Of a stretch of 64,000 nt of DNA, positions 16,870 to 24,914 are shown piece after piece (position 1 is the stretch's first letter; each line of letters begins with the position of its first letter). This DNA comes from JACJYM01 sp965230495. GTDB taxonomy: Bacteria > Bacteroidota > Bacteroidia > Chitinophagales > Saprospiraceae. Under the pieces are notes generated by a model. It was given only the letters and a program-made list of their open reading frames with translations. It was not told the origin of the DNA and ran no database searches. Position numbers and translations under genes: made by a program. The DNA lies in assembly GCA_965230495.1 (NCBI GenBank), contig OZ246004.1, positions 2,418,001 to 2,482,000 of the forward strand, written 5' to 3'.

Positions 16870-18361
16870 TATTTGATATTAAAGAGAATATTGATAATCC
16901 CAAAAATGTCAAAAATCCATTTAGTGCTATGATCATATAACCGAACTGAAATCCATTAAACCACTCCTCACTATTGACATTGACAATATAGGTCACTACT
17001 GGAGCCAACAAACAAACAAAAATAAGTCCCCATGATATTACTTTACGTCTAGTAAATAATCCAAAAGAATACATGCCTAAAAGCGGTCCATAAGTATATC
17101 CAGCAGCTAAAAACAGTGATTTTATTACAGCCTGATTATTATAAATGGAAAACACTACAATGACCATAAAAAGAATAAAAGAAAATCCCACATGTACCAT
17201 TGTTCTCTTCTGTATATTTTCCTTAGCATTAATGTCTGCATCCTCCATATCCAAAAAATCAATACAATAAGAGGTCGTTAAAGATGTTAATGCACTATCC
17301 GCACTACTATAAGCGGCAGCTATGAGTCCCAGTATAAAAACTACTCCCGCATATTCCGGTAAATGATTAAACGCTAACGTTGGATATAACAAATCCGTTC
17401 TATCAGAGATTGGGATATTTAATTCCAATGAATAAATATATAGAAGTGCTCCTAAACTCAAAAATATAACATTGGCTAGCACTAAAATGATACTAAATAG
17501 AAAAACATTCTTTTGAGCATCTTTCAGGGATCTGCAAGTCAAATTTTTCTGCATCATATCTTGGTCCAAGCCGGTCATAACAATTGTTATTAGAGCTCCA
17601 CTAATAAACATTTTGAAAAAATTATTTGGGTCCGACCACCCTTCTCCAAAATAAAATATTTTGGTATATCCGCCAGCATTCATCTTAGTTACCAGTCCTT
17701 CTAAATTCGTTTGTAATCCTTCTTTTATTGACCAAATAGTAATAATCACAGCTGATAACATAGCCACCGTCTGCAATGTATCCGTAACTACAATTGTCTT
17801 TATTCCTCCCTTAGAAGTATAAAGCCAAATCAGAAAAATTGTAATTCCTACCGTCGTCCAAAAAGGTATTCCCAACGGTCCGAAAACGAATTGTTGAAAC
17901 ACAATGGCTACGAGATAAAGTCTAAAAGACGCACCAATCACTCTACTCAAAATAAAATATCCCGCTCCAATCTTATAACCAGCCTTGCCAAACCTAATCT
18001 TCAGATATGTATAAATTGAAGTAAGATTCAATCTATAATATAAGGGAAGTAAGATAGTTGCAATCACTAGATAACCAGCCAGAAAACCAAAAACCATTTG
18101 CATCCAACTGAAATTTTGGTTTACACCATCAGTCCCTACTTGTCCCGGAATAGAAATAAAGGTCACACCCGATAGAGAAGCTCCTATCATTCCTATTGCT
18201 ACTAAATACCAGGGTGATTGTCTGTTGGCGTTAAAGAAGTTCGTATTAGTAGACTTCTTAGTGGTAAAAAATGAAATTGCCATCAACAAAAGGAAATAAA
18301 CAGCAATAATTAATATTACCAGTAATGAATTTACATTCTGCATGATGGTAAAGATCGACAA
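16859..18361 (-). CDS. Sodium:solute symporter (SSS family)
   Basis: A membrane protein of 500 residues with about 13 TM helices. SSS hallmarks: the N-terminal tail FFTTKKSTNTNFFNANRQSPW, GASLSGVTFISIPG in the TM2 unwound region, LIWLYTSKGGIKTIVVTDTLQ (GG/TD motif) and the later AAAYSSADSALTSLTTSYCID motif. The coupling with murQ by an 11-bp overlap suggests a substrate from peptidoglycan turnover such as MurNAc or a sialic acid-like sugar, but that is inference from context. Confidence 0.88.
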   Translation of the reverse strand: MSIFTIMQNVNSLLVILIIAVYFLLLMAISFFTTKKSTNTNFFNANRQSPWYLVAIGMIGASLSGVTFISIPGQVGTDGVNQNFSWMQMVFGFLAGYLVIATILLPLYYRLNLTSIYTYLKIRFGKAGYKIGAGYFILSRVIGASFRLYLVAIVFQQFVFGPLGIPFWTTVGITIFLIWLYTSKGGIKTIVVTDTLQTVAMLSAVIITIWSIKEGLQTNLEGLVTKMNAGGYTKIFYFGEGWSDPNNFFKMFISGALITIVMTGLDQDMMQKNLTCRSLKDAQKNVFLFSIILVLANVIFLSLGALLYIYSLELNIPISDRTDLLYPTLAFNHLPEYAGVVFILGLIAAAYSSADSALTSLTTSYCIDFLDMEDADINAKENIQKRTMVHVGFSFILFMVIVVFSIYNNQAVIKSLFLAAGYTYGPLLGMYSFGLFTRRKVISWGLIFVCLLAPVVTYIVNVNSEEWFNGFQFGYMIIALNGFLTFLGLSIFSLISNNER

Positions 18362-18392
18362 ATATCTTATTTAGTGGGAAAAGTCAAATGAC

Positions 18393-19013
18393 TTATTTTG
18401 TCTGTTGCTTTTCAAATGTACAAAAGCTAAAGTTTTGAATCTTACCAGAAGGAGTTTGATGATCTGTATTAAAACACTCAATTTCTTGAAAAATGTAACT
18501 AAACTCAAAAGATAGAGACTCCTTTGAATATTGTTTAATTTCTATACCGCTGCACTTAGTTGGACCATTTTTAGAGAATGTTCCTATGATTAGCTTTCCC
18601 TCTCTAGATAAAGAGTTTTCTAATTTCTTTTTATAGTTAGTAATATCTTCAGAATTCGTAATGAAATGAAAAACTGCACGATCATGCCATATATCGAATT
18701 TGCTATCAAATTCAACATTTAATATATCACCAACTATCCAATTTACCTTTTCAGCATTATCTCCCAATCTCTCTTTAGATTTTTTTACCGCTTCCGCTGA
18801 AATATCAAGTACTGTCAAGTTTTTATAGCCCATTGCTAACAGATGATCAACCAAAAAACTTCTTCCTGCTCCCACATCTATGATTCGTGCCGATTTATCT
18901 AAGTTCATTTTTTCAATCAATGATATAGATAACTCAGGCTTTTTCTGATACCAACTAACACTTGATGGGTCCTTCGTTTTGTAAATATTTTCCCAATGCT
19001 CTCTTCTATCCAT
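18393..19013 (-). CDS. Class I SAM-dependent methyltransferase
   Basis: A predicted methyltransferase of 206 residues. SAM motif I is RIIDVGAGRSFLVDHLL, followed by LTVLDISAEAVKKSKERL (motif II) and WIVGDILNVEF. The N-terminus MDRREHWENIYKTK fits methyltransferase-11/23-type proteins. The frame extends to 19040 but the ATG at 19013 is the natural start, because the upstream bases belong to the SQR terminator. The terminator at 19032-19051 isolates it from the sulfur genes, so it need not be part of the island. Substrate unknown. Confidence 0.85.
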   Translation of the reverse strand: MDRREHWENIYKTKDPSSVSWYQKKPELSISLIEKMNLDKSARIIDVGAGRSFLVDHLLAMGYKNLTVLDISAEAVKKSKERLGDNAEKVNWIVGDILNVEFDSKFDIWHDRAVFHFITNSEDITNYKKKLENSLSREGKLIIGTFSKNGPTKCSGIEIKQYSKESLSFEFSYIFQEIECFNTDHQTPSGKIQNFSFCTFEKQQTK

Positions 19014-19031
19014 ATTTGCAAAATATAAAAA

Positions 19032-19051
19032 AAGACCCAAATAAGGGTCTT
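19032..19051 (-). terminator. Intrinsic terminator of the SQR gene
   Basis: 7-bp stem AAGACCC / GGGTCTT with a 6-nt loop; the minus-strand transcript then reads a run of T residues (complement of 19024-19031). It lies 27 nt after the SQR stop codon. Confidence 0.8.
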
Positions 19052-19077
19052 ACTATTCATAAACACTTCTAACTTAA

Positions 19078-20382
19078 TTATACATCTTGTCCCTTCATCA
19101 TCTTATTCCAATATAAGTAGGGAAGCATGTATTTTTTTAGAATCCATAATCTCCAATGTTCCTTAGAAGAATCAGAAATTAACATTTGTTTCAATTTCGG
19201 ATCAGGCGTGAAATTCTTTTTATAGTCAAACTCCGCAAGTACCATTTTTCCATAACCAGTAACCAAAGGACAAGAAGAATAACCATCATATTTCTTATCA
19301 CTTACCTCCTGTTCACCCATTAACCTAAAAATATTCTCTACAACTATTGGAGCCTGTTTTCTAATAGCTGCTCCTGTTTTAGCCGTTGCTAATCCTGCCG
19401 AATCTCCGAGGCCAAATACATTCTTGTATTTTGTATGTTGCATGGTTCCTCCATCAACTGATAGCCATCCTGTATCATTGACAAGGTCAGAATTTCTTAT
19501 AAAATCCGGGGCAGTTTGAGGGGGAGCCAGATGCATCATGTCAAAATGAATACCATATCTATTTCCATCTATCGTTACCTTAACATTTTTGTAGTTATGT
19601 TGAATATTTCTGTCTATTTCCAGATCCTTACCATCTTCAATGACCACACAACCTCCTGCATCCACTTCTCTTGTTATTTCGTACCAAGCAATTCTTTTAT
19701 CTCCATCCACCTTTACTAATTTGTGAAAGAACCGAAGGTTAATATCTTTTCTATTCACTACTTCCATCAATGTCTTGGCAATTGGTTTCACCCCAAAAAT
19801 CACCGTACCCGGAGTAGCAAATACGACGTCCGTCTTACTCCTAACTCCAGATTTTTTAAAATAATCTTCTGCCAAGTACATTATCTTTTGAGGTGCTCCA
19901 CCACATTTTATAGGGGTTGCGGGCTGAGTAAACAAAGCAGTACCTCCTTTAAAATTCTTGATTACATCCCAAGTATGCTCGGGATCAGTATAGTTGCTGC
20001 ATACGACACCTTTGTCCATAGCTTCTGACAAGCCTTCCACTAATTCAGGAGCTATTTTTATCCCAGGTGCTACGACCAAAAACTCGTAACTATATTCATT
20101 ACCCGCTGTTGTTATCACCTTATTATTCTTACAATCGAACTTATCAGCATATTCCTTTACCCAAGTAACACCTTTAGGGATCAAGTCTTTCATAGGTTTA
20201 GCCGTTTTATCAAAACTATAGGCATTGGCTCCAACCAAAGTCCAAGCAGGTTGATAATAATGCGTATTTGCGGGTTCAATAATAGCAATATCCAAATTCC
20301 CATTTCTTTTCTTCATTTGAGAAGCAACCATAATTCCCGCGGTTCCTCCACCTATAATTAAAACTTTGTGCTGATTTTTCAT
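19078..20382 (-). CDS. sqr: Sulfide:quinone oxidoreductase, type II-like
   Basis: A FAD enzyme of 434 residues that oxidises sulfide to zero-valent sulfur or persulfide and feeds electrons to quinone at the membrane. The N-terminal ADP-binding motif is VLIIGGGTAGIMVAS; the second dinucleotide segment is NVFGLGDSAGLATAKTGAA. The redox cysteines are C160 in PIKCGGAPQKIMYL and C371 in SSCPLVTGYGK, the pairing expected of type II SQR, the branch that includes mitochondrial SQOR. An additional C128 is present. It follows the persulfide dioxygenase gene downstream of a terminator and has its own operator-promoter (20434-20447). Confidence 0.9.
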   Translation of the reverse strand: MKNQHKVLIIGGGTAGIMVASQMKKRNGNLDIAIIEPANTHYYQPAWTLVGANAYSFDKTAKPMKDLIPKGVTWVKEYADKFDCKNNKVITTAGNEYSYEFLVVAPGIKIAPELVEGLSEAMDKGVVCSNYTDPEHTWDVIKNFKGGTALFTQPATPIKCGGAPQKIMYLAEDYFKKSGVRSKTDVVFATPGTVIFGVKPIAKTLMEVVNRKDINLRFFHKLVKVDGDKRIAWYEITREVDAGGCVVIEDGKDLEIDRNIQHNYKNVKVTIDGNRYGIHFDMMHLAPPQTAPDFIRNSDLVNDTGWLSVDGGTMQHTKYKNVFGLGDSAGLATAKTGAAIRKQAPIVVENIFRLMGEQEVSDKKYDGYSSCPLVTGYGKMVLAEFDYKKNFTPDPKLKQMLISDSSKEHWRLWILKKYMLPYLYWNKMMKGQDV

Positions 20383-20403
20383 TCCAAATTAAAATTTCAT
20401 ATG

Positions 20404-20411
20404 CTAAAATA
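20404..20411 (-). promoter_or_regulatory. -7-like box of the SQR promoter
   Basis: TATTTTAG on the minus strand, one mismatch to TAnnTTTG, 21 nt before the SQR ATG and exactly 22 nt downstream of the palindromic operator. Confidence 0.5.
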
Positions 20412-20433
20412 TCCATTTAATATAACTACCTAA

Positions 20434-20447
20434 GTAACTTGAGTTAC
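20434..20447. promoter_or_regulatory. Sulfur-island operator (SQR promoter)
   Basis: GTAACTTGAGTTAC: a palindrome with perfect 6-bp arms (GTAACT / AGTTAC) and a 2-bp centre. Its position relative to the -7 box implies a centre near -43 to -44, the class II activator location. Likely bound by the Crp/Fnr protein at 35341-36015 (inference). Confidence 0.65.
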
Positions 20448-20472
20448 TCTTAAAAGCTACATTCGATTAAAA

Positions 20473-20508
20473 GAAAAGAGTCATGATTTTTACTTCATAA
20501 CTCTTTTC
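20473..20508 (-). terminator. Terminator of the persulfide dioxygenase gene
   Basis: Stem GAAAAGAGT / ACTCTTTTC, with further partial pairing inside, followed on the minus strand by a T-rich tail (complement of 20464-20472). It lies 30 nt after the PDO stop and before the SQR promoter. Confidence 0.6.
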
Positions 20509-20537
20509 AATTGGTTCTGGTGTCCTATAAGATTCCT

Positions 20538-21947
20538 CTACAACATTGTTGTAGGACAAACATATTCGCTAAATTTAAAATCACCTGACTCCTTCATTGC
20601 TTCAAATCCTCCCATGATATCAACCAGATTTCTGTATCCTCTTGATTGTAGTATTGATATAAAAACTAATGATCTATATCCACTTTTGCAATGAGCATAA
20701 TACTTTTGATCTGTTACCTTTTTCATGCTTTCATTAACATTATCCAAGGGAGCATTTGTAGCTCCTATCACATGCTCGGAATCAAATTCGGATTTCTTTC
20801 TAACATCTAAAATATTAGCTTCATCTATCCTTCCTAAATCTTCCACTGAAATGGACTCAACCTTATCAAACTCCTTTCCTTCACCTTTCCAAGATTCAAA
20901 TCCTCCTTCCAGATACCCTAATGCATTATCATAACCTACTCTTGCCATTCTAGTGATAACCTCTTCTATTCGATCAGGGTCTGCCACCACTAAAATTTCT
21001 TGTTTTACATCTGGAACCAAAGTTCCTAACCAAGGTGCAAAACTGCCGTCAATTCCAATGAAAATAGAATTAGGTACATGTCCTTTTCTAAATTCATCCT
21101 TTGATCGAGTGTCAATAATTACAGCTTCAGTTTCATTAGCCACAAGTTCAAATTCTCTAGGAGACAGAGCCTTTGTTCCCTTTTTTATAACGTTATCAAT
21201 ACTATCGTATCCTTTGATATTCAAAAGTACATTTTGAGGAAAATATCCAGGAGGAGGCATCAATCCATCCAAAACTTCTTCCACAAACTCATCCTCTGTC
21301 ATATCAGCCCTTAAAGCATAATTCGTTTTCTTTTGGTTTCCAAGAGTATCCGTAGTTTCTGTACTCATATTCTTTCCGCATGCAGAGCCTGCGCCATGAG
21401 CCGGATAGACAATAATATCATCATTTAATGGCATGATCTTATTTCTAAGAGAATGATACAAATGTCTTGCTAACTTATCTTGAGTAAGATCAGCAATTAC
21501 TTTTTGTGCCAGATCAGGCCTTCCTACATCACCAATAAATAAAGTATCACCAGTAAACAATCCTACTTCTTTGCCATTTTCATCTTTCAATAAAAAACAG
21601 CTACTCTCCATAGTATGTCCGGGTGTGTGAAGCACCTCTATGGTGATATCACCTAGCTTAAAAACTTCTCCATCTTTAGCAATTATCTTTTCAAAACCTG
21701 TTTCCGCTTCTGTAGGTCCGTAGATAATTGATGCTCCCGTTTTTTCGGCTAGATCAATGTGTCCACTTACAAAATCTGCATGAAAATGTGTTTCAAAAAT
21801 GTACTTGATTTTTGCCCCATCAGCTTCTGCTCTTTCTATATACGGTTTGGATTCTCTGAGTGGGTCAATTATGGCAGCTTCTCCATTGGATTCGATGTAA
21901 TATGCTCCCTGAGCTAAACATCCAGTATAAATTTGTTCTATTTTCAT
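20538..21947 (-). CDS. Persulfide dioxygenase (ETHE1-like) fused to two rhodanese domains
   Basis: A 469-residue fusion. Residues 1 to about 250 form a metallo-beta-lactamase-fold domain with the ETHE1-type iron-site motif HFHADFVSGH (H54, H56, D58, H63) and HTPGHTMESSC; this oxidises glutathione- or related persulfide to sulfite with oxygen. Two rhodanese domains follow. The first (about 270-360) has VVADPD where the catalytic Cys loop is expected and so appears inactive; the second (about 375-460) has the active loop HCKSGYRS and DVRKKSEF. The fusion couples thiosulfate or persulfide transfer to oxidation. Its own promoter and two operator-like sites lie upstream (22003-22039). Confidence 0.9.
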   Translation of the reverse strand: MKIEQIYTGCLAQGAYYIESNGEAAIIDPLRESKPYIERAEADGAKIKYIFETHFHADFVSGHIDLAEKTGASIIYGPTEAETGFEKIIAKDGEVFKLGDITIEVLHTPGHTMESSCFLLKDENGKEVGLFTGDTLFIGDVGRPDLAQKVIADLTQDKLARHLYHSLRNKIMPLNDDIIVYPAHGAGSACGKNMSTETTDTLGNQKKTNYALRADMTEDEFVEEVLDGLMPPPGYFPQNVLLNIKGYDSIDNVIKKGTKALSPREFELVANETEAVIIDTRSKDEFRKGHVPNSIFIGIDGSFAPWLGTLVPDVKQEILVVADPDRIEEVITRMARVGYDNALGYLEGGFESWKGEGKEFDKVESISVEDLGRIDEANILDVRKKSEFDSEHVIGATNAPLDNVNESMKKVTDQKYYAHCKSGYRSLVFISILQSRGYRNLVDIMGGFEAMKESGDFKFSEYVCPTTML

Positions 21948-21972
21948 ATTCTTTATTTTTTTATTACACTAA

Positions 21973-21980
21973 CAAATTTA
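21973..21980 (-). promoter_or_regulatory. -7 box of the persulfide dioxygenase promoter
   Basis: TAAATTTG on the minus strand, a perfect TAnnTTTG match, 25 nt before the ATG and exactly 22 nt downstream of the operator-like site at 22003-22016. Confidence 0.65.
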
Positions 21981-22002
21981 AGTCACAATTGATTAGGCTT
22001 AG

Positions 22003-22016
22003 GTAACCTTAGTAGC
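22003..22016. promoter_or_regulatory. Sulfur-island operator, proximal site (PDO promoter)
   Basis: GTAACCTTAGTAGC: one half-site (GTAAC) is intact, the other is degenerate. The 22-nt spacing to the -7 box is the same as at the SQR promoter, which supports it despite the mismatches. Confidence 0.5.
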
Positions 22017-22025
22017 TCAATATGA

Positions 22026-22039
22026 GATACTTGGGTTAC
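22026..22039. promoter_or_regulatory. Sulfur-island operator-like site, distal (PDO promoter)
   Basis: GATACTTGGGTTAC: right half GGTTAC is good, left half degenerate. It sits 23 bp further upstream (about two helical turns) of the proximal site, so the two degenerate sites could cooperate (inference). Confidence 0.4.
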
Positions 22040-22052
22040 TTTACTATAAGTT

Positions 22053-24905
22053 TTACTCTTTAATATAATAGAGTTCTTCATCAGGTCTCAATGGTCGTTT
22101 AAACCATAAAGGTCTCCTTAAACCATCTGGACCAGGTGCCGGACGTGTCATTTTCATCCACTCCCTATAATTTTCCATTGATTTGTTAGTATCAACCATT
22201 ATATCTCCATATTTATCATTTGGACCAGGTTTTTCAATTCTTACTCTTTGATGCCAACAGTGCATACCACTTATGGGATCTGGATGTACTGCATGAGTAA
22301 TATTCTGATGCACTCCTCCATCAGCCCAAAAGATCCTCTTACTATCGGCATCCTTGCTTTCGAAAGGTTTAATACCTGACTTTGTATTCATCTTCCACTT
22401 ACCATTTCCTACATCTTCAATGCTAACGGTGTTCGTACCCCATCTATTTCCGTGATCTTGTTCTCTCCTCCATCTACCTAAGTGGTGAGAGCATGCGACG
22501 ACTCCAGGTTTCATACTCTGAGTAACCCAAACTTTATCAATAAAATAACCAATATCTGTATTCATCTTTACAATATCTCCAGTCTGAAATCCCCACCTTT
22601 GAGCATCCTCGGGGTGCATCCATATTGGGTTTCTATTAGATATCTCATACAACCACTTTGCATTAGCTGATCTAGAATGAATTAATGTAGGCAATCTAAA
22701 CGTAGGAACTAAAACATACTCTCCTTTTTGCTTATCCAGTTTCTCAGGATGAATATGACTTTTTATGTAAGCAGGAATTGCGTACTCTGGCCATTTCCAG
22801 TCAACCATTGTTTGGCTAAAAAATTCATTTTTTCGACTAGGTGTATTAAAACCTTTACACGCTTTTCCATTGACCATTACTCCTATTCCCTTTCCACTCT
22901 TAGAAATCAACCCTGACTCTTCATCAATAGTGCTTCCTTCCATCTCTTGGGCAGTTAACTCATCTTCATTTTTTCTATAACCTATTTTGGAAATTTCAAA
23001 AGCCCCATACTTTCTCATATATTCAAGCTCTGTGAGCCCCTCTTTTGCCGCTGCCTCTGGCAGACCTTTTGTTCTTTCGAACATATATTGATAATACTCA
23101 TCTATATTAATTTTCTCTCCTGGTCTGTATGGTGATTCGAAATGTTTTCTGATACCCATGCTTCCGTCCGGATCTATTCTCCAGCTTAACTCAATCCAAA
23201 ATTCATCTTCTTCCCAAACCTCCCCAGGGTTAACTTCGTAAGTGAAAGTAAACTCCTTGCCTGCTCTTCGAGCTGCTTCTCGAAGTACAGGTTGTCTAAA
23301 GGCCACCCATGTTCCAGAGTGGGTTCCATAAGAATTCACATCGTGTCTTTCCGAAGCAAGTCCCATAGGCAATACGTAATCAGCAAAGAAGGCCGTTTCA
23401 TTCCATGTTGGGGTAAGGGCAGCATGTATCCCAAACAAGCTTTCATCTTTATAAGCTTCCATCCAAACAAATCCATCGGGATATGTCCAGACAGGATTAA
23501 AGACTCTCGAAAAATATACATCCATTCTCCCTCTTCCATCCTTCAACATATGAGGTAGAATATGACTCATTTCAAAAAATGCTAACGGAAATTCTTTTGG
23601 GAAGTGCAGTTCATTCCAAAATTTTTGTCCCGGTGGTGTATCAAAAAATTTAGGCTTAAACTTACTCCATGCCTCAAATCCCGTACCTCCCTTAGTGCCA
23701 ACGCTGCCCGTGACTACATTTAGAAAATGTAGGGCTCTTGACACACACCATCCACCAAGATTACCACTAGCTGCACTTCTCCAATTATGAGTAGCTACTT
23801 TTTCTCCTGCCTCACCTACTACGATCGCCACCTCTCTAATTTTTGCAGCATCCACACCTGATTCCTTCTCAGCAAACTCACAGGTATAGTCTTTATATTC
23901 TTCTTTTATTTTCTCAATAAAATTATCAAAGGTAATCTCTGTTAGCGGATGACGAGCTTTTAGATAAGCTTTCCAATTCACCCAATTCTCCATATACCCC
24001 CTATTATAAAGCTCTTCATCCAAAATAACTTTCACCATTGCTAAAAGTACCGCAGCTTCAGAACCTGGATATGTTGGCATCCAATAATCTGACATACTTG
24101 CAGTATTGGACAATCTAGGGTCCATAGTAATTAACTTGGCCCCTTTCATTTTTCCTTCAATGATTCGTTGGGCGTGTGGATTGAAATAATGTCCACTTTC
24201 CAAATGTGCAGATACCAATAATATGGCTTTGGCATGTGTATGATCTGGAGAAACACGATCATAGCCTGTCCAAATATTGTATCCAAATCTAGCTCCCGAA
24301 GAACAAATATTGGTATGGCTATTATGTCCATCTACTCCCCATCCCTGCAATACCCTATTGGCATAGCCTTCATGACCAGGTCTTCCCACATGGTATGCTA
24401 TTTCATTATTTCTACCTTCTTGAATAGCTTTTCTAATCTTCGCTGCTATTTCGTCAAGTGCCTGATCCCAAGTAATTCTTTCCCAATCTCCTTCACCTCT
24501 TTTTCCTTTTCGTTTTAACGGATATAATATCCTATCCGGATCAGTGACTTGATTTATGGTAGCAGGTCCTTTCGCACAATTCCTCCCTCTTGAAGCAGGA
24601 TGATAAGGATTACCTTCAAACTTTCGTACTTCCATTTTTTCCTTATCAACATAAGCCGTAAGTCCACATGCACTCTCACAATTAAAACAGGTTGTGGGAA
24701 CTAATGTATATGCCCTCTTTTCTTTTTTTGGCCATGACTTTGCTTCATACTCTTCCCAATGATCCCATTTATCAATAGGTGGATATCCTTCCAGACTAGT
24801 CTCAGTCATCCTTTCCAATACAGGCTCTCTGTCTTTATGAAGATTAGGAATCAATCTTAAAGATTCGGCCATTTTCTCAATAAACGTATGTTTCTTCTTT
24901 CCCAT
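22053..24905 (-). CDS. soeA: Molybdopterin oxidoreductase catalytic subunit, SoeA-type (sulfite dehydrogenase)
   Basis: DMSO-reductase-family enzyme of 950 residues. C73, C76, C80 and C110 form the [4Fe-4S] site (CFNCESAC ... NCAKG), and C201 in TNICSSGARFG is the probable molybdenum ligand, as in polysulfide/thiosulfate reductase and SoeA. No twin-arginine signal is visible, so a cytoplasmic location is predicted, as for SoeA (cytoplasmic sulfite-oxidising) and unlike PsrA or TtrA. With SQR, PDO and SulP genes beside it, the reaction is most likely sulfite to sulfate. The gene begins 9 nt after the FeS/membrane subunit. Alternative: a reductase of sulfur compounds; the direction is inferred from context. 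Confidence 0.8.
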   Translation of the reverse strand: MGKKKHTFIEKMAESLRLIPNLHKDREPVLERMTETSLEGYPPIDKWDHWEEYEAKSWPKKEKRAYTLVPTTCFNCESACGLTAYVDKEKMEVRKFEGNPYHPASRGRNCAKGPATINQVTDPDRILYPLKRKGKRGEGDWERITWDQALDEIAAKIRKAIQEGRNNEIAYHVGRPGHEGYANRVLQGWGVDGHNSHTNICSSGARFGYNIWTGYDRVSPDHTHAKAILLVSAHLESGHYFNPHAQRIIEGKMKGAKLITMDPRLSNTASMSDYWMPTYPGSEAAVLLAMVKVILDEELYNRGYMENWVNWKAYLKARHPLTEITFDNFIEKIKEEYKDYTCEFAEKESGVDAAKIREVAIVVGEAGEKVATHNWRSAASGNLGGWCVSRALHFLNVVTGSVGTKGGTGFEAWSKFKPKFFDTPPGQKFWNELHFPKEFPLAFFEMSHILPHMLKDGRGRMDVYFSRVFNPVWTYPDGFVWMEAYKDESLFGIHAALTPTWNETAFFADYVLPMGLASERHDVNSYGTHSGTWVAFRQPVLREAARRAGKEFTFTYEVNPGEVWEEDEFWIELSWRIDPDGSMGIRKHFESPYRPGEKINIDEYYQYMFERTKGLPEAAAKEGLTELEYMRKYGAFEISKIGYRKNEDELTAQEMEGSTIDEESGLISKSGKGIGVMVNGKACKGFNTPSRKNEFFSQTMVDWKWPEYAIPAYIKSHIHPEKLDKQKGEYVLVPTFRLPTLIHSRSANAKWLYEISNRNPIWMHPEDAQRWGFQTGDIVKMNTDIGYFIDKVWVTQSMKPGVVACSHHLGRWRREQDHGNRWGTNTVSIEDVGNGKWKMNTKSGIKPFESKDADSKRIFWADGGVHQNITHAVHPDPISGMHCWHQRVRIEKPGPNDKYGDIMVDTNKSMENYREWMKMTRPAPGPDGLRRPLWFKRPLRPDEELYYIKE

Positions 24906-24914
24906 TTTTAATAA

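Noticed and set aside
18393..19013. Methyltransferase as part of the sulfur island
   Set aside because: A terminator (19032-19051) separates it from SQR and no operator precedes it.
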